Notes: generated from the letters alone by a model not told the origin. Positions 34,400-42,951 are shown, counted from the stretch's first letter. The stretch is DNA of 64,000 nt from an uncultured Oscillospiraceae bacterium (GCA_949494735.1 CATABD010000001.1:41533-105532), one strand, 5' to 3'. Made by a program: numbers and translations.

Positions 34400-34599
34400 C
34401 CTAAAATTCCTCCTGTTTCAAAGTTGGGCGCCGTGCCGCCCTCCTCTGGGCGGCCTGCCGCGCCGTTTGAATTCTGCCGGCAGCTTCCCCTGACGGCACA
34501 CCTATTTTCTTCCTTTTCTTTTAAAAAGTCGATAGAAAATTCTTTGCACATCTATGAAAAAACTTCGCTCTTCCCCCACCCCTTAATCCCAAAGCATAA

Positions 34600-34641
34600 A
34601 CCGGCCCCTCCCTTCCGCTAGCGCGGAAGGGAGGGGCCGGT
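34600..34641 (-). terminator. Intrinsic terminator after the Opp-type operon
   Basis: Nineteen-base perfect stem (34600-34618 with 34623-34641) and loop TAGC, then TTTATGCTTT on the minus strand. It separates the peptide-type ABC operon from mglB. Confidence 0.85.
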
Positions 34642-34656
34642 CATAATTTCATTTCC

Positions 34657-34857
34657 TCACAGCAGGCCGAACAGCCAGCACGCCAGCAGGGACAGCCCGA
34701 TGAGCACCAGCAGGCAGGGCAGGACAATTACCACATAGGCGGTGAGCACCATGACAAGCCGCTCCCGGAAGCTGACGTGAAGCCCGTCCCGTTCCTCCTC
34801 CGAGGGCTGCTTTTCCTCCTGCTCGCCGGCATATTTTTTCAGACGCCTCCAGATCAT
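34657..34857 (-). CDS. Small membrane protein at the end of the Opp-type operon
   Basis: 66 residues. A charged amino half (WRRLKKYAGEQEEKQPSEEE) is followed by one long or two short hydrophobic helices covering about residues 34-66, which ends at the stop codon. The start lies 15 bases after the stop of the ATPase gene with GAGG upstream, so it belongs to the same transcript, and a strong terminator follows. I recognise no family. Position suggests an accessory protein of the unusual transporter. Confidence 0.55.
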   Translation of the reverse strand: MIWRRLKKYAGEQEEKQPSEEERDGLHVSFRERLVMVLTAYVVIVLPCLLVLIGLSLLACWLFGLL

Positions 34858-34872
34858 TCCCGGCCTCGCAGA

Positions 34873-36477
34873 TTATTCCGCCGCCTCGGCGGAACCACGG
34901 CTGGACTTGCGCTCCATCTTGGGCAGCTCAAAGAGGTAATTGCCCTGGGCATCCAGCTTGGGCTGGGGGAAGTGGCAGGCCAGGAAGTGGCCCGGCTCAA
35001 TCTCTTGCAGAGGGGGCGGCACCCGCTTGCACTTGTCGCAGGCCATATAACAACGGGTATGGAACTTGCAGCCGGAGGGTGGCCTGATGGGGCTGGGGAT
35101 ATTGCCCTCCAGCAGAATGCGCTCCTTCTCCAGGCTCTCCGGGTCGGTGGTGGGGATGGAGGAGAGCAGCGCCACCGTGTAGGGGTGTCTGGGATCCTTG
35201 AAGATGGTCTCGGCATCGGCCAGCTCTACAATGTTGCCCAGGTACATCACGCAGATCCGATCGGAGATATAACGCACCACCGACAGGTCATGGGAGATGA
35301 ACATATAGGTCAGGTTCTGCTTCTCCTTCAGCTCCTGGAGCAGGTTGATGATCTGGGACTGGATGGACACGTCCAGCGCGGAGACACACTCATCGCACAC
35401 GATGAACTTGGGCTTCACCACCAGCGCCCGGGCGATGGCCACGCGCTGGCGCTGGCCGCCGGAAAACTGGTGGGGATAGCGGTTGACCATATAGTCCTGG
35501 AGGCCGCACTCGTCCATGGTGGACAGGATATGCTCCTCCATCTGCTTGGAGCCCTTGCGGTAGAAATTATGGGTGAGCAGGCCCTCCTCAATGATCTGGC
35601 CGATGGTCATCCGGGGGTTTAGGCTGGAATAGGGGTCCTGGAAGATGATCTGCAAATCCTTGCGCAGCAGGCGCATCTCGCTGTACTGCAGGCGGGCCAG
35701 GTCAATGCCGCTGTCCCGCATGGCCTCGTATTTGGCAAACTCCGGGTTAGCCGCGTTCCGGGCGCGCAGGTCGTCCAGCTCCCTCTGGCAGGCGGCGGTG
35801 CTTCGGTCATAGACGGCGATCTGGCTGTCCAGCTCGTCCAGCTTGGCCTTCAGCCCGGCGGCTTTTCCGCTGTCTCCCTTGCCCACACTCAGCTCGTACT
35901 CCGCGTTGATATCCGTCCGCTTTTCCAGCAGCTTGTTGCGCTTCACATTCTCATAGTAGACCTTTTCCATCAGCTCCCGGCCCTTGCCGCCCTCGTCCTT
36001 GGCGAAAAAGCCGCCCAGGATGGTGACGATGTGCATCAGGCAGGTCTGCTCGTCGCACAGCGCCAGGTTGCGCTCCTGGAGCAGGTAGAAGTCCGCGTTC
36101 TCCTCACCGCCCGCGTCCATCACCTTTTTGCTTAGCTCGGCGGCCTTCTCACTGGCCTTTTCCAGCCTGGCCTTGTAGCGGTCCAGGTGGTGCAGGGTGT
36201 CGATCACGTACTTGGGGGTGGTGGAGTCCAGGGTGGCGCCGTAGTACATGGTGGTGCCGGCGGTCTGGGGGTAGAGCTGGAGGAGCACGCGGCCCAGGGT
36301 GGACTTGCCGCAGCCGCTCTCGCCCACCACGCCCACGGTCTCGCCCTCGTAGATGTCAATGGAGATATCCTCGTTGGCCCGGACGTACAGCTGCTCCTTC
36401 TGGAAGATGGAACTCTTAGCCACGGGGAAATATTTTTTCAGATTACTGATGGACAGTAATTTTTTGGTGCTCTTCAC
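34873..36477 (-). CDS. Peptide-type ABC transporter ATPase (OppF/DppF family) with a long helical insertion
   Basis: 534 residues versus about 320-335 for the family. Walker A is GESGCGKST (52-60). The Q-loop KDLQIIFQDPYSSLNPR begins at residue 273 where about residue 100 is expected, so some 175 residues (about 84-258) are inserted. The insert is charged and helical, with coiled-coil heptads (RYKARLEKASEKAAELSKKV; GLKAKLDELDSQIAVYDRST). Signature FSGGQRQRVAIARAL, Walker B FIVCDECVSALD and the carboxyl oligopeptide motif with four Cys (CKFHTRCYMACDKC) are intact, so the ATPase should work. GTG start at 36477 overlaps the previous gene by 35 bases. Confidence 0.92.
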   Translation of the reverse strand: MKSTKKLLSISNLKKYFPVAKSSIFQKEQLYVRANEDISIDIYEGETVGVVGESGCGKSTLGRVLLQLYPQTAGTTMYYGATLDSTTPKYVIDTLHHLDRYKARLEKASEKAAELSKKVMDAGGEENADFYLLQERNLALCDEQTCLMHIVTILGGFFAKDEGGKGRELMEKVYYENVKRNKLLEKRTDINAEYELSVGKGDSGKAAGLKAKLDELDSQIAVYDRSTAACQRELDDLRARNAANPEFAKYEAMRDSGIDLARLQYSEMRLLRKDLQIIFQDPYSSLNPRMTIGQIIEEGLLTHNFYRKGSKQMEEHILSTMDECGLQDYMVNRYPHQFSGGQRQRVAIARALVVKPKFIVCDECVSALDVSIQSQIINLLQELKEKQNLTYMFISHDLSVVRYISDRICVMYLGNIVELADAETIFKDPRHPYTVALLSSIPTTDPESLEKERILLEGNIPSPIRPPSGCKFHTRCYMACDKCKRVPPPLQEIEPGHFLACHFPQPKLDAQGNYLFELPKMERKSSRGSAEAAE

Positions 36478-37462
36478 TGCGCCTCACCTCCTTTTCGGGA
36501 TAGAAGCAGCGGATGAGCTGGCCTCCGCCCACATCTTCCAGGCCTGGCTCCTCCTCAATACACTTCTGCGTGCAGTATTTGCACCGCGGGGCGAACTTAC
36601 ACCCCTTGGGCAGATCCAGCGGGTGGGGCACAGCCCCGGGGATGGGCTCGATCCGGGTGTGGATGGCATCCAGCCGGGGGATGGAGAACATCAGCCCCTC
36701 GGTGTAGGGGTGGCTCATGGCGCAGTCGGCAAAGATAAGCCGGGCGCTGGCCTTTTCCACCACCTGCCCACAGTACATAACGGCCACATCGTCCGCCATC
36801 TCGTTGATGACGCCCAGGTCATGTGTGATAAAGATGATGGAGGTGCCGTTCTCCTCCTGGAGCTCATTCATCAGGCGGAGGATCTGGGCCTGGATGGTCA
36901 CGTCCAGGGCGGTGGTGGGCTCGTCGGCAATGAGGATCTTGGGCCGGCAGGCCAGAGCCATGGCGATCATCACCCGCTGGCGCATTCCGCCGGACAGCTG
37001 GTGGGGGTACTGGTTGAGCACCGCCTCGGGGTTGGGGATCTGCACCGCGCGGAGCATCTCCAGGCTCTTTTCCGCCGCCTGCTTCTTGTTCATGCCCTGG
37101 TGGATCATAAAGGGCTCGGACAGCTGGCGCTTGACGGTGAACACCGGGTTCAGGCTGGTCATGGGCTCCTGGAAGATGACGGAAATGGCGTTGCCCCGGA
37201 TGTGGTACATATCGTCCATGGGCAGCTTGGTCAGGTCCCTGCCCTCAAAGAGGATCTCCCCCGAGTCGATATAGCCGTTGGCGTCCAGCAGGCGCAGGAT
37301 GCTCATGGCGGACACGGACTTGCCCGAGCCGGACTCGCCCACAATGCCGATGGTCTTGCCCGGCTCCAGGCTGTAGGACACGTCGTTCACTGCCTTGACG
37401 GTGCCGTTCCTGGTCCTGAAATAGGTGTGGAGGTTCTTGACCTCAAGGAGCATATCCGCCAT
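36443..37462 (-). CDS. Peptide-type ABC transporter ATPase (OppD/DppD family)
   Basis: 339 residues, normal length. Walker A GESGSGKSVSAMSIL near residue 42, Q-loop VIFQEPMTSLNPVF, signature LSGGMRQRVMIAMALACRPK and Walker B ILIADEPTTALDV. The carboxyl oligo_HPY extension has the Cys-rich CKFAPRCKYCTQKC segment, which may hold an iron-sulphur cluster as in some Dpp ATPases. The ATG overlaps the TAA of the permease gene by one base. It pairs with the atypical OppF-like ATPase next door. Confidence 0.94.
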   Translation of the reverse strand: MADMLLEVKNLHTYFRTRNGTVKAVNDVSYSLEPGKTIGIVGESGSGKSVSAMSILRLLDANGYIDSGEILFEGRDLTKLPMDDMYHIRGNAISVIFQEPMTSLNPVFTVKRQLSEPFMIHQGMNKKQAAEKSLEMLRAVQIPNPEAVLNQYPHQLSGGMRQRVMIAMALACRPKILIADEPTTALDVTIQAQILRLMNELQEENGTSIIFITHDLGVINEMADDVAVMYCGQVVEKASARLIFADCAMSHPYTEGLMFSIPRLDAIHTRIEPIPGAVPHPLDLPKGCKFAPRCKYCTQKCIEEEPGLEDVGGGQLIRCFYPEKEVRRSEEHQKITVHQ

Positions 37463-39405
37463 TATTTCTCCACCTCCGATTTCGGGTCAAGTACATCGCG
37501 CAGGGTGTCGCCGATGGTGTTGATGCAGATGACGACGATGGACAGGAACAGGGCCGGGAACAGCCAGCGCCACCAATAGGACTCGATGACCAGCGCGCTG
37601 CGGGAGCCGTTGAGCATATTGCCCCAGGTGGGCCGGGGCAGCTGCACGCCGAAGCCCAGGTAGGACAGCTGGGACTCGGTGAGCATGCAGGTGGCGAAAT
37701 CCAGGGTGACCGTCACCAAAATGACGGACACAATGTTGGGCAGGATGTGCCAGAAGGCGATGCGCCCCTCCTTTACGCCCATGGACCGGGCGGCGGTGAC
37801 GAATTCCTTCTCGCGCTCGGCCAGGATCTGGCCGCGGACCAGCCGCGCCAGCCCCGCCCAGCTCAAGACGCCCAGAATAATCATGATGATGAAGATCCGG
37901 GTGTCCTCATGGATGTCGGTGGACTGGAAGATGGCCGACAGGCACAAAGCGAAGGGCAGGAAGGGGATGGCGCCCACGATCTCGCACAGGCGCATGAGCA
38001 GCATATCCACGATGCCGCCGAAATAGCCGGAGATGCAGCCCACAATGACGCCGATGACGGTGGAGATGATGACGGCCACCGCGCCGATGGTCATGGTCAT
38101 CTTGCCGCCGTTTACAATGCGGTTGAACACGTCGCGGCCCATCTCATCGGTGCCCATGATATAGCCCTTCAGCCCCCAGCTGTCCACGAATTTCCCGTCC
38201 TTGAAGGCGTAGTTCTGGAAGCCGCTGGTGATGACGGTGTCCGCCGCCCCCTCCTGCTTCAGGCTGTCGGGTACATTGCACTGGTTGCGGTAGTTCTGGC
38301 CCCAGGCGTATACCCGCCCCTTGTCGGTGAGTAGGGAGAAGTGCCGGGTGCCGCCGCTGACGGCGATGGCGTCCTCATCGTCCATGAGCTGGGGCATGGG
38401 GTCCTTCATGCCGGACATGATAATCTCGCCGTCGTCGGTGACCAGGGCCAGGGCGCCGCCGGTGGCGGCAATGTCCACCAGCTTGCGCTCCCCCAGGTAC
38501 TCAAACAGGTCCATGGTCACGTTTTTGCCGTTCTCGTCCTGGACGGTGACGATATTGTACTTGGTGCTCTTGCCGTAGACGAAATCGCCGAACTCATCGA
38601 TGCCGTAGATGCCGTCGTTAGTAAACACGATCTTCTCCAGCTTGCCCACCTGCTTGCCGTGCTTGATGACGGAGGACAGGTTGGTGGCGGCCAGGCCGTC
38701 GTTGCCCCAGGCGTAGACGGTGCCGTCCTCCATGAGGATGGCGGTGACCTGGTTGCCGCAGATGAGCTGGCGCACGGCGGAGGCGTCGATGGTGTTATCC
38801 CCCATCAGCTCCTCCGGCTGTTTGCGGGCGGACATAATCATGGAGCCGTCATGGCCGTACTGGCCGTTGTCCATCTCGCCCCAGCAGTACACGTGGCCGT
38901 CCTCCGAGATGGCCACGCAATGGTCGGAGCCGGCGGCCACATGGATAATTTTGCTGTTCTTCACCGCCTCGGGGATGTTCATCACGTCCCGGGCGGGGTC
39001 GCCGGAGGTATTGAAATAGTACCCCCACATGGATACCTGTCCCTCGGTGTCCACGCCGATGGTGAAGGTGCCCCGGGAGGAAATGTCCAGCGCGCCGTCC
39101 TTCATGCCCTCGGGCAGCTTCATCAGGCTCTGGGTGGGGGCCATGTTGGTGTGCAGCATCTCGCTGCCCGTCTCGGTCAGGTCCACCGGCGCGATGGCCG
39201 AGCCGATGAACACGAACAGGAACATCCCCACCAGCACGATCACCGAGCCGGTGGCCAGCGGCTTGCGGAAAAACCGCTTCACCGCCTGCTTGGAGGGGCT
39301 GTCGTAGCGGTCGTCCTTCACCTCGCCGTAGGAACCCATAAACATGCGCTTCATCCAGCGCAGGGGGGTGCCCCCCTTCTTCGCGGAACCATTCTTTTCA
39401 CTCAT
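37462..39405 (-). CDS. Peptide-type ABC permease (OppC/DppC family) carrying an RCC1-like repeat domain
   Basis: 647 residues, about twice the family length. The amino OppC-N part (about 40-75) contains the first membrane helix. From about residue 95 to 415 there is a repeat region with RCC1-type motifs: AAGSDHCVAISEDGHVYCWG (157-176), CGNQVTAILMEDGTVYAWG (216-234), ATGGALALVTDDGEIIMSG (314-332), GGTRHFSLLTDKGRVYAWG (351-369), and weaker units near 110-128, 258-279 and 393-411, about seven in all. Then the normal permease resumes at GTDEMGRDVFNRIVNGG with five helices and the EAA loop (EFVTAARSMGVKEGRIAFWH). By topology the propeller lies outside the cell membrane. No frameshift or internal start is seen. 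Confidence 0.93.
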   Translation of the reverse strand: MSEKNGSAKKGGTPLRWMKRMFMGSYGEVKDDRYDSPSKQAVKRFFRKPLATGSVIVLVGMFLFVFIGSAIAPVDLTETGSEMLHTNMAPTQSLMKLPEGMKDGALDISSRGTFTIGVDTEGQVSMWGYYFNTSGDPARDVMNIPEAVKNSKIIHVAAGSDHCVAISEDGHVYCWGEMDNGQYGHDGSMIMSARKQPEELMGDNTIDASAVRQLICGNQVTAILMEDGTVYAWGNDGLAATNLSSVIKHGKQVGKLEKIVFTNDGIYGIDEFGDFVYGKSTKYNIVTVQDENGKNVTMDLFEYLGERKLVDIAATGGALALVTDDGEIIMSGMKDPMPQLMDDEDAIAVSGGTRHFSLLTDKGRVYAWGQNYRNQCNVPDSLKQEGAADTVITSGFQNYAFKDGKFVDSWGLKGYIMGTDEMGRDVFNRIVNGGKMTMTIGAVAVIISTVIGVIVGCISGYFGGIVDMLLMRLCEIVGAIPFLPFALCLSAIFQSTDIHEDTRIFIIMIILGVLSWAGLARLVRGQILAEREKEFVTAARSMGVKEGRIAFWHILPNIVSVILVTVTLDFATCMLTESQLSYLGFGVQLPRPTWGNMLNGSRSALVIESYWWRWLFPALFLSIVVICINTIGDTLRDVLDPKSEVEK

Positions 39406-39419
39406 ATTGTCCCGCCCCC

Positions 39420-40448
39420 TTACTTGTTTACGCGCACACGCGGGTCGGCCAGGCCATAGGCCAGGTCCACCACCAGGTTGCCCACAAGCCCCAGGATCAC
39501 GTAGAACATCTGGAGCAGCAGCACAACCTCGAAATCCTTTTTGCTCAGGCTCTCGATATAAATGCGGCCCACGCCGTTCAGGCCGAAAATATTCTCAATT
39601 ACGATGGAACCGCTGAAAATCCCCGTAAACCAGCCGATTACCAGCGTGATAATGGGGATCAGCGCGTTGCGGAAGGCGTGGCTGTACACCACCACCCGCT
39701 CCCGCAGGCCCTTGGCCCGGGCGGTGCGGATGCAGTCCAGGCTCAGCGCCTCGCTCATGGCGGCGCGGGTGTACCGCGTCATGCCGCCCAGGGAGGCAAA
39801 GGTCATGGCGATCAGGGGCAGGGCCATATAATACAGCCGGTCCTGCAGCTCCTGTAGTCCCGTATAGTTGGATCCCGGCGTCTTCATGCCCGACACCGGG
39901 AACCACCCCAGCTTGATGGCGAACACCCAGATGAACACAATGGCGATGATGAAGCTGGGGATGCTGTAGCCCACGATGGTTGCCACCTGTACGCCGGTGT
40001 CCAACCGGCTGCCCCGCTTGGTGGCGCACAGGATGCCCAGGGGTATGGTGATGCCCAAACCCAGTATGGTGGCGAAAATGTTGATGAACACGGTGTTCTG
40101 CATGGGCCGGACCAGCACATCGGTGACGGGCCGGTTATACTCGTAGCTGTAGCCGAAATTGCCCTGCAAAATGCCGTTATACTTGCCGTTGATCGGCCCC
40201 AGGCCGATCCAGCCCAGGTAGCGCACAAATACGTTCTGGTCGGTGCCCAGCTCCCGGCGCAGCTGTTCGATCTTCGCCGCGTACAGCTGCGGGGCGTTGG
40301 GGTTGTTTTTCAAGCTCTGCTTATAGGTGTCCGCCTCCGCCACAGCCCGGTCAAAGGGGATGATGGAGTACACTAAGAACATGATAAAGGAGAGGATCAT
40401 CAGCACGACCAGCATATACGCCAAACGCTTTATTATATATTTTCCCAT
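39420..40448 (-). CDS. Peptide-type ABC permease (OppB/DppB family)
   Basis: 342 residues from ATG 40448 (MGKYIIKRLAYMLVVLMILS). Six helices; an external loop after helix 1 is enlarged (about residues 30-100) with FVRYLGWIGLGPINGKYNGI and NFGYSYEYNRPVTDVL. The EAA loop is YTRAAMSEALSLDCIRTARA followed by KGLRERVVVYSHAFRNALIP. GGGAAG before the start is a modest ribosome binding site. It follows the receptor gene after a 13-bp hairpin and pairs with the RCC1-bearing permease. Confidence 0.93.
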   Translation of the reverse strand: MGKYIIKRLAYMLVVLMILSFIMFLVYSIIPFDRAVAEADTYKQSLKNNPNAPQLYAAKIEQLRRELGTDQNVFVRYLGWIGLGPINGKYNGILQGNFGYSYEYNRPVTDVLVRPMQNTVFINIFATILGLGITIPLGILCATKRGSRLDTGVQVATIVGYSIPSFIIAIVFIWVFAIKLGWFPVSGMKTPGSNYTGLQELQDRLYYMALPLIAMTFASLGGMTRYTRAAMSEALSLDCIRTARAKGLRERVVVYSHAFRNALIPIITLVIGWFTGIFSGSIVIENIFGLNGVGRIYIESLSKKDFEVVLLLQMFYVILGLVGNLVVDLAYGLADPRVRVNK

Positions 40449-40483
40449 ATCGCACTTCCCTTCTTGCTGCGGCGCGGGAACGG

Positions 40484-40522
40484 GGATGGGGCAGCCGAAC
40501 CCTGCGGCTGGCTGCCCCATCC
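40484..40522 (-). terminator. Intercistronic hairpin between the receptor and permease genes
   Basis: Thirteen-base perfect stem (40484-40496 with 40510-40522) and 13-base loop, without a T-run on the minus strand. It likely sets receptor:permease expression or protects the receptor mRNA. Confidence 0.6.
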
Positions 40523-40562
40523 ATTGTCTTGCCTATTCCCTGCTAAGCAAATTTTTAGCGGC

Positions 40563-42707
40563 TTAGAAGCCCTTCACGTTGGCGTAAAGGATGGCGCGGT
40601 GCTGGCCGAAGAACGGAGAGGTGTGGAAGTTCTCGATCTTGGCGTTGTACACGTCATAGTAGTAGTTGGAGTACAGGGGGATGTCGGGCATGAGCTCGTT
40701 CCAGCGCTCAATATAGCCCATCCACCAGTGGTTGTACTCGTCCTCGGTGGTGGCGTTGAAGATCATGGCCATGGACAGGTAGTCCATACCCAGCTTGTCG
40801 CCGGAAGCCTCCACGGCCTCCTCATAGGTCAGCTTCTCCGCCTTCAGGTCATAGGGGAACGCCTTGTCGTACTCATCAAACACCTTGTTGGCGGAGTAGG
40901 GGAAGTACATGGGATCCAGGGACCAGTTGTAGGAGTAGTCATACACGGCGCTGGGCCAGCCGGTGGCCAGGTTGTACATGCCGTAGGTGGGAGTGCCCTC
41001 GTAGCCGTAGGACGCCTCGCGGTAGATGTTGCCCTGGAGCAGGGTGAAGTCGCCGCGGGTGGAGCGGATGACCATGCCCGCCTCGGTCACCTGGCTGCCG
41101 TTGGCCAGGGAGGTGGTCAGCATGTCGGTGACGGTGTTCTCGTCGGTGCCGAACCAGTTGATGGCCAGGGGCATATAGTACTCGCCGTTGATCTCCACGG
41201 TCTTGTAGGTCACGCCGTCGGTGTTGGCCACGGAGGCGTAGTTCTTGTTGATGTCGGCGGTGCCGTCGCCGGAGGCGGCGTTGGCCTCCTCGGCGGTGAG
41301 CTTCTTGTAGCGCACAGCGTCCACGCCGGTCTGGCCGGGCTCATAGGGCTCGCCCTTGGAGTTATAGATCCAGCCGCCCTCCTCCAGCACCTTCACGGCG
41401 GTGTCGGGGGAGTAGGAGTAGTCGGTCAGCTCGATCTCGTCCTGCACGCCCTGCCACATGGAGAAATCGGGGCTGTAGGGGCCGTCCACCACCACGCCGT
41501 AGCCGCCGGTGAAGGTCTGGCAGAACTCGTTGCGGTTGAGCAGGTAGGCCACGGCCTGGCGGACTTCCTTAAACATGGTGGGGCCAAAGTCGCAGTCGAA
41601 CTGGATCTTGCCGTAGCCGGCCCGCTGGTAGTGGGTCTCCACGAATTTCTCGCCGTCCACCACGGCCAGGGCGGCCTTGGTGTCGTCGCCGCCGGTGATG
41701 CTGGACAGGACGTCCATCTCGCCGCCGGTCAGCTGGGCAATCTGGGTCTCGGAGATGATGCGGCCGTAGACAACGGTCTCAATGGAGGGCTTCTGGCCCT
41801 CGAAGTTGCCCTTAAACTCGGGGTTGATGGTCAAGACCGCCTGACTGGTGCCCTCGTCCCACTCGGAGACCACATAGGCGCCGCTGTAGGGGATGTCCAG
41901 GTTGTAGCGGTTGCCCAGAATCTCGGCGGCCTTGACGTAGTCGTCGCCGTTCTTCTCATAGTAGTTGTCGGTGAGGTAGCAGCCGTTGCCGTCGTCCATG
42001 ATATCCACGTCCTTGCCCAGCCACTGCTCCATGACGTAGGGCTGCACAGCGGCGTTGGTGTAGGCAAAGTAAGAGGGATAGTACTCGCTGGACACGGTCA
42101 GGGAGAAGGTGTAGTCGTCCAGCAGGCGCACACCGGAGAACTCCTTGGTGCCGGTCTCGGAGCCGGGGCCGGTGTAGGCGTTGAAGTCCTCAAAGCCCAC
42201 CAGGGCCTGGCCATTCATGCCGGAGTGGTTGGTGCCCTGGGCCACGGGGGTGGAGAAGCTCAGAACGTAGGCCAGGTAGTTCTTGGCGGTGACGGGGCTG
42301 CCGTCGCTGAACTTCAGGTCGTCATAAATCTCAATGGTGTAGGTGCAGGTGCTGTCGTCGTTCTCGGTCTCCTCATGGCTTTTGACCACGGTCTGGCTCC
42401 ACTGGTAGGCGCCGCCCTGGTCGGACTCCATGGTGGACAGGCCGCTGGTCAGGAACCAGACTCCCTGGTCGGACGCGCCCACGGAGCTGGAGCCCCAGCC
42501 GGGATAACGGAAATCGCCGGACAGCTCGGTGACGTCGCCCAGGATCACCTTGTTCTCAAAGACCTCCTGAGACCCAGATGGAGCCTCCGAGGGGGCCGTG
42601 CTGTTGTCGGCGGGGGGATTGCTCTCGCCGGTTTCCTTGGGACCGCAGCCGGCCAGAAGGCCAAGACACATCACGGCCGCCAGCAGAAGCGCAAGAAACT
42701 TCTTCAT
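40563..42707 (-). CDS. Extracellular solute-binding lipoprotein, family 5 (peptide type)
   Basis: 714 residues, longer than the usual 500-600. A lipoprotein signal ends LLAGC (Cys21), then a Ser/Pro/Thr linker to about residue 45. SBP_bac_5 features: TYTIEIYDDLKFSDGSPVTA, KNYLAYVLS, FKEVRQAVAYLLNRNEFCQT. Several extra aromatic-rich loops (YGYEGTPTYGMYNLATGWPS; NWSLDPMYFPYSANKVFDEY) account for the length. The ligand cannot be told; a peptide or another large solute is possible. First gene of the operon, AAGGAGG before ATG 42707. Confidence 0.92.
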   Translation of the reverse strand: MKKFLALLLAAVMCLGLLAGCGPKETGESNPPADNSTAPSEAPSGSQEVFENKVILGDVTELSGDFRYPGWGSSSVGASDQGVWFLTSGLSTMESDQGGAYQWSQTVVKSHEETENDDSTCTYTIEIYDDLKFSDGSPVTAKNYLAYVLSFSTPVAQGTNHSGMNGQALVGFEDFNAYTGPGSETGTKEFSGVRLLDDYTFSLTVSSEYYPSYFAYTNAAVQPYVMEQWLGKDVDIMDDGNGCYLTDNYYEKNGDDYVKAAEILGNRYNLDIPYSGAYVVSEWDEGTSQAVLTINPEFKGNFEGQKPSIETVVYGRIISETQIAQLTGGEMDVLSSITGGDDTKAALAVVDGEKFVETHYQRAGYGKIQFDCDFGPTMFKEVRQAVAYLLNRNEFCQTFTGGYGVVVDGPYSPDFSMWQGVQDEIELTDYSYSPDTAVKVLEEGGWIYNSKGEPYEPGQTGVDAVRYKKLTAEEANAASGDGTADINKNYASVANTDGVTYKTVEINGEYYMPLAINWFGTDENTVTDMLTTSLANGSQVTEAGMVIRSTRGDFTLLQGNIYREASYGYEGTPTYGMYNLATGWPSAVYDYSYNWSLDPMYFPYSANKVFDEYDKAFPYDLKAEKLTYEEAVEASGDKLGMDYLSMAMIFNATTEDEYNHWWMGYIERWNELMPDIPLYSNYYYDVYNAKIENFHTSPFFGQHRAILYANVKGF

Positions 42708-42860
42708 ATTTACTCTTCCTCCTTGAAATATTTATCCATAACCGCCCTCCGGCCTTCCCTGCTGGAAAGGACTGCGGCGGCTATCGACCGTAAACCAGGC
42801 CCCGACGCGGGGCGGGCGGGGCGCTTTTGCACTTTGCTCGAATAAACCCCGGCTATCTGG

Positions 42861-42951
42861 AAAAAGGGAGCTCCGCTTCTGATGGGAATAGTGAAGCGTG
42901 CTCCCCTTTTGGGGCAGCCAAAAGGGGGCGCAAGGGCCGGCCCTTGCGCCC
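42861..42951 (-). promoter_or_regulatory. Leader hairpins upstream of the receptor gene, possible attenuator
   Basis: On the minus strand an imperfect stem (about 42894-42910 pairing with 42861-42878) ends in CTTTTT, like an intrinsic terminator. Just upstream of it is a 26-base perfect palindrome (42926-42951, GGGCGCAAGGGCC followed by its complement). With the promoter at 43015-43043 this lies inside a 300-base leader. It could be regulated attenuation, or a terminator protecting the operon from blaR1-type read-through. No T-box sequence was found. Confidence 0.45.

Noticed and set aside
28835-34621. A continuous plus-strand open frame of more than 1900 codons opposite the two-component and mgl genes
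   Set aside because: It is the antisense of well-recognised genes. GC-rich third positions remove stop codons on the other strand; the translation is low-complexity and rich in His, Gln, Gly and Leu without any family motif.
37462-39405. RCC1 domain and permease as two genes joined by a sequencing error
   Set aside because: The frame is uninterrupted, membrane helix 1 precedes the repeats and helices 2-6 follow directly with the normal GTDxxGRD motif, so the repeats are inside one gene.
40464-42845. Long plus-strand frame opposite the Opp-type receptor
   Set aside because: Composition-driven antisense frame; the minus-strand gene has a lipobox, a ribosome binding site and family motifs.
42861-42951. 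T-box riboswitch in the leader of the Opp-type operon
   Set aside because: No T-box consensus and no specifier-loop layout were found.
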